Shown: piece by piece, positions 21,064 through 27,747 of the stretch
Layout of the letters: every line of letters starts with the position of its first letter
Position numbering within the stretch: the stretch's first letter is position 1
Virus record (IMG/VR): IMGVR_UViG_3300046472_000120
Span: 1 to 27,747 of that record
Origin: a virus
Length of the DNA stretch: 27,747 nt
Reading direction: 5' to 3' (one strand)
Program-made: the position numbers and the translations under genes
Notes under the pieces: model-generated
What the model was told of the DNA's origin: nothing
Database searches by the model: none
What the model saw: only the letters and a program-made list of their open reading frames with translations

Positions 21064-21147
21064 TGCCTTCAAAAATGTGGCAAAAACCGCTTGCCTCAAA
21101 TTTGATGGCACCCTATACTCACAACCAATGCCTCAAATTTGATGGCA
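21064..21147. promoter_or_regulatory. Three operators TGCC-N11-GGCA
   Basis: Two identical sites, TGCCTCAAATTTGATGGCA at 21092-21110 and 21129-21147, and a third, diverged one, TGCCTTCAAAAATGTGGCA at 21064-21082, lie between the two RHH genes. All are 19 bp and end in the inverted pair TGCC/GGCA. One covers the -35 and spacer of the rightward promoter, one its start site, and the third overlaps the leftward promoter. Confidence 0.8.
21091..21119 (+). promoter_or_regulatory. Rightward promoter of the Arc-like/antirepressor genes
   Basis: TTGCCT (21091-21096), a 17-base spacer and TATACT (21114-21119) make a good sigma70 promoter. The first identical operator begins inside the -35, and the second lies over the expected start near 21126, so repressor binding should shut it off. 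Confidence 0.7.
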
Positions 21148-21160
21148 GACAGGAGCGCCC

Positions 21161-21319
21161 ATGAGCAACGAAGCAAAGATTCAACTCCGCCTTCCGGCTA
21201 GTTTGCGTGACTGGTTCGCAGAGTTCGCGAAACAAGCAAACAGGTCGATGAATGGGCAAATGATCGAGCTGATCAAGGAAAAGCGGGAATCGGAAAAAGG
21301 TAAGGCCCCGAACGCGTAA
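21161..21319 (+). CDS. Arc-like ribbon-helix-helix repressor, 52 aa
   Basis: CAGGAGCGCCC precedes the ATG. The sequence NEAKIQLRLPASLRDWFAEF followed by QANRSMNGQMIELIKEKRE matches the Arc pattern (strand, helix A, helix B with N-x-S-x-N-x-x-M) and the length equals P22 Arc (53 aa). It is the first gene of the transcript that continues into the antirepressor, so it is positioned to damp its own promoter, as Arc does in P22. Confidence 0.8.
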   Translation: MSNEAKIQLRLPASLRDWFAEFAKQANRSMNGQMIELIKEKRESEKGKAPNA

Positions 21320-21373
21320 TCCCTGCCAGGAACGCTCGGAGCCTTTGAGTTGCTACCCAACCAAGGAAACAAC

Positions 21374-22138
21374 GTGACGAATCGTATCATTCCTTTCGAT
21401 TTTGAATCGCATTCTGTGCGAGTCCAGGTATCTGCTGATGGGCAGTCGTGGTTTAACGCCAGCGACGTCTGTGCTGCGCTCGAATTCGGCAATCCTCGCC
21501 AAGCCGTTGAGTCGCACGTCGACGCAGAGGACGTCCAGAAATTGGACACCCTCACGTCGGGTGGTCGCCAGAAGCAGAATCACATCAACGAGTCGGGTCT
21601 CTATGCGCTGATACTCGGAAGCAATAAGGACGAAGCGAGAAGATTTAAGCGCTGGGTGACGAGCGAAGTTCTGCCCGCCATCCGTAAGACGGGATCGTAT
21701 TCCACGCCGAAGGCTGGTGAACTTCACGACGCCGTGAGGCTTTTCCAACCCTTCTTTGAGATTGCCGTTCTGATCGGCTGCGACAAGAGTGCGGCAGCGA
21801 TCAGCGCAAATCAGGCCGTCCAAGCGGTCTCAGGCGCGAATGTTCTACAACTGATGGGGCGCACACACATCGAAGCAGCAAATCAGGAATCGCTCTACTT
21901 CACGCCAACAGAGCTAGGCAGAAGATGTAGCACGTCGGCGCGGAACATGAATCTGTTGCTGGCTGAAGCCGGCCTTCAGGTGAAGCCCGGCGACAAATGG
22001 GAGCCGACCGAAGCGGGGAGAAGATTCTCGCGGATCTTCGATACCGGCAAGAAGAACAGCAGCGGCGTTCCGGTCACTCAGGTGAAGTGGTCGGGTGATG
22101 TTCTGGATGCGATCACGCCTCCGAAGAAGGCAGCATGA
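21374..22138 (+). CDS. BRO-N domain antirepressor, 254 aa
   Basis: I chose the GTG at 21374 behind AAGGAAAC. Residues 1-110 form a BRO-N domain (HSVRVQVSADGQSWFNASDV, ALEFGNPRQAV, INESGLYALILGS, RFKRWVTSEVLPAIRKTGSY). Residues 150-254 form a second helical, wing-like domain (YFTPTELGRRCSTSARNMNLLL and a C-terminal VPVTQVKWSGDVLDAI) typical of phage antirepressors. Such proteins bind and inactivate the prophage repressor to trigger lytic growth. The gene order with two RHH regulators supports this role. Confidence 0.82.
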   Translation: MTNRIIPFDFESHSVRVQVSADGQSWFNASDVCAALEFGNPRQAVESHVDAEDVQKLDTLTSGGRQKQNHINESGLYALILGSNKDEARRFKRWVTSEVLPAIRKTGSYSTPKAGELHDAVRLFQPFFEIAVLIGCDKSAAAISANQAVQAVSGANVLQLMGRTHIEAANQESLYFTPTELGRRCSTSARNMNLLLAEAGLQVKPGDKWEPTEAGRRFSRIFDTGKKNSSGVPVTQVKWSGDVLDAITPPKKAA

Positions 22139-22362
22139 CCGAGTTCGCACACTTCAAGTTCAGCGAGCTAGGGCTCGACGAGGATGAATGCGTGGCTGGC
22201 TATTGGTCAGGCTATCGGAACGAACCGGAACCTGGCAGCGACAAGAGCCGTTCATTCTTCCACGGCTGGCGCAATGGTCGCGTGGACGCTGGTCACGCTC
22301 AGATTGATCGCGACCAAGAGGAATACGCCAGAAGATATGTGGCGGCAAGCAAGGCGCATTAA
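22135..22362 (+). CDS. Hypothetical protein after antirepressor, 75 aa
   Basis: Starts in an ATGA overlap with the antirepressor gene and is probably co-expressed. An aromatic, acidic protein with VAGYWSGYRNEPEPGSDKSR and FFHGWRNGRVDAGH, a pattern seen in small phage proteins near regulators. No function known. Confidence 0.6.
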   Translation: MTEFAHFKFSELGLDEDECVAGYWSGYRNEPEPGSDKSRSFFHGWRNGRVDAGHAQIDRDQEEYARRYVAASKAH

Positions 22363-22370
22363 AAGCAGGT

Positions 22371-22402
22371 GCGCCCACATCGGCGGCAACCGATGCGGGC
22401 GC
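22371..22402 (+). terminator. Strong hairpin, possible terminator
   Basis: GCGCCC-A-CATCGG, loop CGGCAA, CCGATG-C-GGGCGC: twelve pairs with one mismatch. No T-run follows, so if it terminates it is not canonical. It separates the antirepressor transcript from the outer-membrane gene. Confidence 0.4.
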
Positions 22403-22439
22403 GGTGATTCATAGCAGTGACCTTTGAGAGAGACCGACC

Positions 22440-23168
22440 ATGAATCGGGGAAATTATATCGCGGCTGCGGTCGCGGGGGTAGCGTTCGCCATCTCGACGA
22501 CGGCGCATGCGGATTTGATCGACGATTACGTCGCGCATCCATTCGGCATACACGTACAGGCTGGCATCGGCGTTTCCAGGGCTGATACACCAGACGGACG
22601 CTGGGCGCAGCAGGGCATTCCTGGCGGCTCGTACGTCACCGCCAAGCCGCCGACGTTCTCGCTCGGACTCACGGGCCCGCTTCTGACGCGCGGCGCATGG
22701 GGGCTGGACTGGCATGCCGACTACGTGAACCTCGGTCGTTTCGCTGCATCGTGCTCATGCACGCCGATGGATCAGAATTACGACCCGAAGTCGCACACGT
22801 ATAAGCCGCAAGTCGCCGTGCCGACAGCGTTTTTCACGGGCGAGGGCCGATCACAGGGCGCAGCGTTGACCGCCGAAGTCTATTACTGGCTCTATGGCGT
22901 CAGGCTCGCAGCCGAGGCTGGGGCATACATCCACCGCGACTCGTGGTCCGAGGACATCGCTGGCTGGCAGGTGGGCGGCGTCCCGCCTCAGGCCATGCAT
23001 CTGTCTGATGCCTACTGGGCCGTCGCGCCCGTTGTCGGCGTCTCGGTAGGTTACGGTCGGTTCAGCGTCGCAGCGCGGCACTATTTCACCGGTCTCAATT
23101 CGAAGAGCCGCAACGTGCCGCCGTTGTGGAACGACGTGACGACTGTGGAACTGAAAATCAAGTTCTGA
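22440..23168 (+). CDS. Outer-membrane beta-barrel protein (lysogenic conversion), 242 aa
   Basis: GAGAGAGACC precedes the ATG. Residues 1-25 are a Sec signal peptide ending in AHA. The mature protein alternates polar and hydrophobic residues in short strands (HVQAGIGVSRAD, FSLGLTGPLL, LTAEVYYWLYGVRLAAEAGAY, VVGVSVGYGRFSVAARHYF) and ends in KIKF; a C-terminal Phe is the BAM recognition signal. This predicts a small (about 8-10 strand) outer-membrane barrel. Phage-borne outer-membrane proteins usually change receptor access or host fitness. Orientation opposite to the surrounding tail genes marks it as a moron. Confidence 0.75.
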   Translation: MNRGNYIAAAVAGVAFAISTTAHADLIDDYVAHPFGIHVQAGIGVSRADTPDGRWAQQGIPGGSYVTAKPPTFSLGLTGPLLTRGAWGLDWHADYVNLGRFAASCSCTPMDQNYDPKSHTYKPQVAVPTAFFTGEGRSQGAALTAEVYYWLYGVRLAAEAGAYIHRDSWSEDIAGWQVGGVPPQAMHLSDAYWAVAPVVGVSVGYGRFSVAARHYFTGLNSKSRNVPPLWNDVTTVELKIKF

Positions 23169-23230
23169 GGCCGCAAAGGAAAGGTCTGGTAACATTCGCG
23201 CGGGAGACATCAATACCATTCCGCCCCAAA

Positions 23231-24388
23231 ATGAACTCTCACCATGTCAGCCATGAAGTCGCCGACCTCAAGCCGCTGACGAGCCTTCGGTTCGTCGCGG
23301 CGATGATGATCGTCGTACTGCACGCAAAGCTCTACTTCCCTTGGCATTGGCTTGAGTACGCGCCAGGCTCGCTTGTGCACGGCGTAAGCTTCTTCTTCGT
23401 GCTGTCCGGTTTCATTCTGACCCACGCGTACACATCGCAGTCGTTTCCCGGCTACGGACGCTTCATCTGGAAGCGATTCGCCCGGCTTTGGCCGGTGCAT
23501 GTGTTCGCGCTGGCAATGCTGGTTACGTTCGTTCGGCCGGATTCGATCACGTTCGACGGGCCGGGCTTCTTCAGCAAGTGGTACGCGTTGTTGTCGAACC
23601 TGACTCTCACGCAATCGATAGTTCCGCTCAAGGCGTACACGTTCAGCTACAACAGCGTGTCGTGGTCGATCTCGACGGAAGCGTTTTTCTATCTCGCGTT
23701 CCCGTTGCTGCTCGTGAACATCCGCAAGACGTGGCTCCTCAAGCTAATCGTTTCTGGCGTCTGCGCCCTGCTTTGGGCGCTCGCGTTTCGGATGGCGGGC
23801 ACGCCGATCGACGGGGGGATGGATCAGATCACCCTCGCGTCAGCTATCTATGCGAATCCGATCGTGCGCGGCTTCGAGTTCTGCCTCGGAGTGTCGACCT
23901 GGGTTGTCTGGGATCGATACATCAAAAGACCGAGGCTATCAGCCGGAACATGGACGGCCATTGAAGGTTTCACGATAGCCGCGACGATCGCATGGCTTTA
24001 CTTCGCCGTTGGGGCGCTGAGCAACGCCATTCAGCACGAAACCCTGAGGGCCCTGTTCAACGAGAATGGCTCGTGCTGCGTGTTTGCGATTCTGATAGCG
24101 GTGATTGCTTCGGGACGAGGGTGGTTCGGCAAGGCGCTATCGAGGAAGCCGTTCATTTTTCTCGGGCACATCAGCTTCTCGATCTACATGCTGCACCAGA
24201 TCCTGATGAAGATGTTTTTCACTTGGAATCAGGCGCAAACCGTGTCGCCGCTGGCATTCCTTGCTGCCCTGCTCTTTATCGCTTCGGCAACCTACATCAT
24301 GATCGAAGCGCCGGCGCAACGTCTCTTGACGAAGAGGCGCGCGCCGGCCTTGGCCCATCATGCCGGAGGCGAGAAGGTCCACGTTTGA
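23231..24388 (+). CDS. Family-3 acyltransferase (surface polysaccharide modification), 385 aa
   Basis: Residues 14-35 carry LTSLRFVAAMMIVVLHAKLYF with the conserved Arg and catalytic-type His of OafA/acyltransferase-3 enzymes, followed by FFFVLSGFILTHAY and about ten membrane helices; VSWSISTEAFFYLAFPLLL and IFLGHISFSIYMLHQILM are further family motifs. These inner-membrane proteins transfer acyl groups to LPS O-antigen or other glycans. Prophage copies (for example in Shigella and Salmonella phages) cause serotype conversion and block superinfection. No strong ribosome-binding site is seen at ATG 23231. Its end overlaps the opposite tail gene by 31 bases. Confidence 0.85.
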   Translation: MNSHHVSHEVADLKPLTSLRFVAAMMIVVLHAKLYFPWHWLEYAPGSLVHGVSFFFVLSGFILTHAYTSQSFPGYGRFIWKRFARLWPVHVFALAMLVTFVRPDSITFDGPGFFSKWYALLSNLTLTQSIVPLKAYTFSYNSVSWSISTEAFFYLAFPLLLVNIRKTWLLKLIVSGVCALLWALAFRMAGTPIDGGMDQITLASAIYANPIVRGFEFCLGVSTWVVWDRYIKRPRLSAGTWTAIEGFTIAATIAWLYFAVGALSNAIQHETLRALFNENGSCCVFAILIAVIASGRGWFGKALSRKPFIFLGHISFSIYMLHQILMKMFFTWNQAQTVSPLAFLAALLFIASATYIMIEAPAQRLLTKRRAPALAHHAGGEKVHV

Positions 24389-24570
24389 CCAGATTGCGTG
24401 GCCGACCAATGCTGGTCGGGACGCGGGGAAACATCGGTAATGTCGACAAGGGTCGCCACGAATTCAGGCGTAAATCTCTCGTCAATTGGGACCTCATTTC
24501 CAGAAGCGTCGGAAACCGGGTCGATAATCTCAAACACAGCACCGGAAACGATGCGAGCGTAGGTTTTCAT
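24358..24570 (-). CDS. Small fibre-associated protein, 70 aa
   Basis: Starts one base into the end of the fibre gene. The sequence MKTYARIVSGAVFEIIDPVS followed by GNEVPIDERFTPEFVATLVDIT is a motif of small proteins encoded right after tail fibres in Burkholderia-type phages, perhaps a fibre chaperone or cap. Its 3' end overlaps the convergent acyltransferase gene. Confidence 0.65.
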   Translation of the reverse strand: MKTYARIVSGAVFEIIDPVSDASGNEVPIDERFTPEFVATLVDITDVSPRPDQHWSATQSGQTWTFSPPA

Positions 24571-25916
24571 TACGCGTACTCCGAGATGGTAACAATGCCG
24601 GCAAAGCCGTTCCCGCCTGTGCCGTTGCCGCCGGCCTGATTGACCAATACCCCGCTACCGCCAGAACCATAGTTGGCCGCATTCGTTCCGTTCGTATTGA
24701 GGCCCGGACCCGAACCACCAGCCCCATAAGGCGATGCTCCGCCATTCCCGGCGATTCCTGCGGAAGTGCTTAAGCCGAATGTAGCCTGAACTGTCGTCCC
24801 TCGAATCGAATACAAGATTCCGGAGCCAGTTACAGCTGTCGAAACCGCGCCGTTCCCGTTGACAGAGGGGGGCGTAACATTATTCGAAATGCCGCCGCCC
24901 TGACCGCCTGGTGCACTGAGAAGCGCGCCGATCGACGACGTTGCTCCGTTTGCGCCCGCGCTCACAGCGCCAGATCCGCCAGCTCCTACACTGATTGACT
25001 GACTTGCTCCGAAAACACCAATCGACCACATCGCCTTGCCATACGATCCGGCGCCGCCCGGAGCGCCCATGGAGACAGCCGACGCGCCGGCGCCTGATCC
25101 GCCGCCGCCGCCGCCGCCGCCGCCTTGCGCCTCACCAATAATGGTCGTTGTGGCGGCCAGTGGAACGTGTGTTGTAGCTCCCGTAGTCGTGGCTGTGCCG
25201 CCATTGATCGAGACGAATTGCGTGCCACCGACGTTGGTATAGACGGCCGTCCGCAACAGTCGCCCCGCAGTAAGGCCCGTAACTTGCCCCATCTGCACCG
25301 CATGCTGGCTCTGCGTGGCGGGGGGGATTTGCTGTGCTCCACCTGCGCACTCCATGAGCACGGCGATAGGGTTGCCGCTGTTCACGCCCGCGATTGTCGC
25401 GCGCATGAGGATGGCAGTTCCATTGAGCGCGAGTTCGCTGCCCTGAAGCGGTTGCAGGCCGAGGCCGTAGATCGGAATCGCGGTCAGGCCATCCGGCGCG
25501 TAGGTCGATGCGCCCGTGTTCGCGTGGGCGATCTTGACTTGCTGTACTACGCCGTCGACCCAGGTGCCGGAGACGAGCGGGGGAACGTTGACTGCCGTGT
25601 AGGCGTTGACTGCGCCCGTATCGGCCAGGATGACGCCCGTCTTCGTGGCGCTGCGGATAGCCGCAATAAAGTTCGCCTCGAGCGTCGCGGTAGTGCCGTC
25701 GTCGGCCGCGTTCTGGGCGCTTTGATCCACGATGAACTGCGCGATCATCGTCGAGATGATGGACGACTGGCGCCAGACCTTGTTCAACTGAGCCGAAGGC
25801 GCAACGCCGGCCGAAAACCCGTTCGCAAGAATCGACGTCAGCGCGAGGTATTGCGCCTGCGTCAGTACGTTCGCGCCACCACCGGCTGCGAAGGTCTGGA
25901 AATCATTGGTTGCCAT
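24570..25916 (-). CDS. Glycine-rich tail fibre protein, 448 aa
   Basis: Residues 1-240 look like a fibre shaft with a virion-attachment N-terminus (MATNDFQTFAAGGGANVLTQ, SGVAPSAQLNKVWRQSSIIS, a common phage fibre start). From about 265 a polyglycine domain begins with nine consecutive Gly and continues with GGAGSYGKAMW, GGQGGGIS and GGNGTGGNGFAG up to the C-terminal VTISEYA. Gly-rich tips like this recognise surface receptors. It follows the baseplate genes and a terminator, so it is the main tail fibre; a second Gly-rich fibre lies at 17404. Confidence 0.8.
   Translation of the reverse strand: MATNDFQTFAAGGGANVLTQAQYLALTSILANGFSAGVAPSAQLNKVWRQSSIISTMIAQFIVDQSAQNAADDGTTATLEANFIAAIRSATKTGVILADTGAVNAYTAVNVPPLVSGTWVDGVVQQVKIAHANTGASTYAPDGLTAIPIYGLGLQPLQGSELALNGTAILMRATIAGVNSGNPIAVLMECAGGAQQIPPATQSQHAVQMGQVTGLTAGRLLRTAVYTNVGGTQFVSINGGTATTTGATTHVPLAATTTIIGEAQGGGGGGGGGSGAGASAVSMGAPGGAGSYGKAMWSIGVFGASQSISVGAGGSGAVSAGANGATSSIGALLSAPGGQGGGISNNVTPPSVNGNGAVSTAVTGSGILYSIRGTTVQATFGLSTSAGIAGNGGASPYGAGGSGPGLNTNGTNAANYGSGGSGVLVNQAGGNGTGGNGFAGIVTISEYA
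25099..25124 (-). repeat. (CCG)n triplet tract coding polyglycine
   Basis: Twenty-six bases of uninterrupted CCG repeat encode the nine-glycine run of the fibre. Triplet repeats keep frame on slippage, so glycine number could vary between isolates. Confidence 0.85.
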
Positions 25917-25928
25917 GCGAGACCCAAT

Positions 25929-25952
25929 AAAAAAGCCGCCCGAAGGCGGCTT
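25929..25952 (-). terminator. Rho-independent terminator, CGAA-loop type
   Basis: On the - strand AAGCCGCC-TTCG-GGCGGCTT followed by TTTT. It lies between the DUF2612 gene and the tail-fibre gene, so fibre expression needs readthrough or its own promoter. Confidence 0.85.
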
Positions 25953-25970
25953 GAGTGGAAGCGGAAAGGA

Positions 25971-26630
25971 TTAGGCGGCTACGGCCCAGGAGCCTGAGTC
26001 GAAGCCCTGGATGTATTGGTTGGAGACGTCCATACCAAACAGAGCCGTGTTATTCACGGACGGCACAACGTAGTTCGCGTGCACACCTTCCGGCTTGAGT
26101 GGCAGGTAGCCGCCAGAGAACAGCGCACGCAGCAGCGCACTCGGGATCGCGCCCGAGACGCCGACCGTCATGGTCATGTCTTGATTGTCCTGGATGAAGA
26201 TCTGACTACCAGATCCAGCAAACAGGTTTGCATACGCCGACGCCGCGGCAGGTACGGTCCCATCCCAGCTATTCGCCGCGATCTTCGCGCGCAGCAGCGT
26301 CCGGTATGTGCCATCGTCTAGCGAGACAAGGCCCGTGGATGGATCAAACGGCCCTTGCCAGTTGCCCTGATCGAAGCCCAGCCCCGCCGTATCGAAACTG
26401 AAATAGACGTTGAGCGGCGTCTTGACCTGGCGCGAGATGCCGACCCACAGCCCGATGATGTCGAGCTGCGCGCCGATCGCCTGATCAAGGTCAAAACTGT
26501 TCGATATGCTGTTGACGAGGTTCTGTTGGTCGACGAAGCACTGAGCGACAGCCGCGACCATCGCAGAAAAACGGGGTTTGCTCGAATGCTCCGACGTGAT
26601 CAGCGCGGTATAGTCAGTAGCGGCAGCCAT
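25971..26630 (-). CDS. DUF2612 baseplate/tail-tip protein, 219 aa
   Basis: The N-terminal half shows the DUF2612 pattern: a helix with CFVDQQNLVNSI, FDLDQAIGAQLDIIGLWVGISR, then F-DTAGLGFDQGNWQ and LDDGTYRTLLRAKIAANSWDGT. Members follow baseplate J-type genes in contractile-tailed phages and occupy the place of P2 gpI/Mu gp48 in the baseplate wedge. The start abuts the stop of the baseplate J-like gene. Confidence 0.78.
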   Translation of the reverse strand: MAAATDYTALITSEHSSKPRFSAMVAAVAQCFVDQQNLVNSISNSFDLDQAIGAQLDIIGLWVGISRQVKTPLNVYFSFDTAGLGFDQGNWQGPFDPSTGLVSLDDGTYRTLLRAKIAANSWDGTVPAAASAYANLFAGSGSQIFIQDNQDMTMTVGVSGAIPSALLRALFSGGYLPLKPEGVHANYVVPSVNNTALFGMDVSNQYIQGFDSGSWAVAA

Positions 26631-27747
26631 TTACGTCACCGTAATCGTTACGCTTGCGGGCACCGCCTGACCGGCATGATTGAACGCCAGCGGCACATCG
26701 GGCGAACCAGCGCCACCAGGTCCGCTCAGCGCGAACGACGTGATACGGAACGTGTTGTTGCCTGTAACCGCCTTAGCCGCCGACAGCGCCGAATCCCACT
26801 CAACCGTGCCGCCCGGCGCACCACCGATCGGAACCGCGTTGATGTACGCCGAGACTGCCGCCTGAATCGCCGCGCCGATGGTCGATGTGTAGCCAGCCAG
26901 AGCTTTCAGCGTGATCGCACAGGTGATCGCGTCGTAGGTCGGGCGATAGAAGTTGATGTTGTGCGCGATGCCGTAGGCATCCGTGACCGAAATCGTCGTC
27001 GTGCCGAATGTGCCAGTTCCTGGCGTTTTCTTCGCCGCAATCGCGTTCGCTATCGCCGTCGAATCGCCACCTTCCACCACGAGATAGATCTTGTTGCCAG
27101 GCACGCCATTCGCATCCGTCGTGCTCAAGTCATTCTCGTAAGGAGTGACGCGTGTAACGCCAGTCACTGCCCACACAGCGCCAACCGTACCTTCCAGCAC
27201 CGTGCGCGAGGGCAGGGCGGTCGACTTCGCCTGGCGCACGCGGACTTGCGAATCCGTCTCTACCGGAGCGCCAGCATTGGCAGCCGTTGCGTTGGTCACC
27301 GACTGCCAGCCAAATGTCGGCGTTGCAATGATGTTGACCGTGCCGATACCTGCTTGAATGGCACCCGGCGTCTGGCATGTTGCCGTCACCGTAATCGCGC
27401 CGCCCGGCGGAATCGTGACGAGCGCAGGCAGGCTCCACTTATTCTGGTTCGCGTCCTGCGTTACACCATTAACGATCGGCGTACCCGCCTGACCCACGAT
27501 GATCTGGTCGACCGTCGAGTTACCCGAGACATTGCGCGTCAGGCCGTTGATCTTGATGACGCTGGACAGCGGCACGCCTTGAGCAGTGGCCGGCGAGCGC
27601 GAGTTGTAATCAGCGATGATTGCGGCGTTCGCGTCGTTGATCGCTGAGGCTTGTATTGCAAGAAATTGGTAATCTTGTGAGTCAGAGCCCAGATAAATGT
27701 CCGTGCCGTAAATGCCCTGATACTTTGCGATGAGGTACGCGAGAATG
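26631..27747 (-). CDS. Baseplate J-like protein (5' end outside window)
   Basis: The reading frame stays open to the end of the window, so the true start lies beyond 27747; the visible part is 371 aa. It contains YGTDIYLGSDSQDYQFLA near its start, then GVPLSSVIKINGL, a central Ig-like part, and the family's C-terminal AIQAAVSAYINAVPIGG with VEWDSALSAAKAV. Baseplate J proteins form the baseplate wedge with the gpI-like protein. This supports a contractile tail. Confidence 0.85.
   Translation of the reverse strand, partial: ILAYLIAKYQGIYGTDIYLGSDSQDYQFLAIQASAINDANAAIIADYNSRSPATAQGVPLSSVIKINGLTRNVSGNSTVDQIIVGQAGTPIVNGVTQDANQNKWSLPALVTIPPGGAITVTATCQTPGAIQAGIGTVNIIATPTFGWQSVTNATAANAGAPVETDSQVRVRQAKSTALPSRTVLEGTVGAVWAVTGVTRVTPYENDLSTTDANGVPGNKIYLVVEGGDSTAIANAIAAKKTPGTGTFGTTTISVTDAYGIAHNINFYRPTYDAITCAITLKALAGYTSTIGAAIQAAVSAYINAVPIGGAPGGTVEWDSALSAAKAVTGNNTFRITSFALSGPGGAGSPDVPLAFNHAGQAVPASVTITVT

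Noticed and set aside
26355-27647. 430-aa ORF on the + strand
   Set aside because: Arg-rich shadow of the baseplate J and DUF2612 genes, with no start site or domain.

Overview
The window is phage DNA: part of a temperate, probably contractile-tailed phage of a Burkholderia/Paraburkholderia-like betaproteobacterium. The host guess rests on high GC and on early proteins that look like those of Burkholderia phages; it is inference. The tail genes (baseplate J-like protein, DUF2612 protein, glycine-rich fibres) suggest a myovirus. No host housekeeping gene is visible.

Layout. (1) 1-11615, + strand: a tightly packed early region of mostly small unknown proteins joined by ATGA/GTGA overlaps. It contains a recombination block (438-aa coiled-coil protein, candidate annealing protein, YqaJ-type exonuclease at 2406-5262), a set of module-shuffled proteins (5674-9111), one antisense gene (9134-9355), an ASCH-like protein, a GIY-YIG nuclease, and a DUF4224 protein (candidate excisionase) just before the integrase. 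A 40-aa peptide with a textbook type IV prepilin N-terminus lies at 133-255. (2) 11618-12916: tyrosine integrase and attachment site. The core is the 3' half of a tRNA-Ser(UGA)-like gene, flanked on both sides by copies of GTGCTATTC. This looks like an uninterrupted attP, so the DNA is probably a phage genome, episome or tandem copy rather than one end of an integrated prophage. (3) 12938-15585, + strand: small genes behind a very good LexA box, then a second LexA-box promoter driving an HNH nuclease with a C-terminal HTH. (4) 15529-20507, - strand: DUF1353 protein, lipoprotein, two-helix membrane protein, HNH protein, a repeat-rich tail fibre, a GH19 endolysin and a holin-like protein. (5) 20594-22402: two divergent ribbon-helix-helix regulators with three operators between them, followed by a BRO-N antirepressor. 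This has the same gene order as the P22 immI mnt/arc/ant switch. (6) 22440-24388, + strand: a lysogenic-conversion pair, an outer-membrane beta-barrel and a family-3 acyltransferase. (7) 24358-27747, - strand: small fibre-associated protein, glycine-rich fibre, DUF2612 protein and baseplate J-like protein, which runs off the window.

How it works together (inference): DNA damage would relieve LexA at two promoters right of attP, while the immI-like switch would set antirepressor level. Integrase and the DUF4224 protein move the genome in and out of a tRNA-Ser gene. The - strand genes build tail and lysis functions, cut into units by three near-identical GC-rich terminators. The + strand outer-membrane/acyltransferase pair would alter the lysogen's surface.
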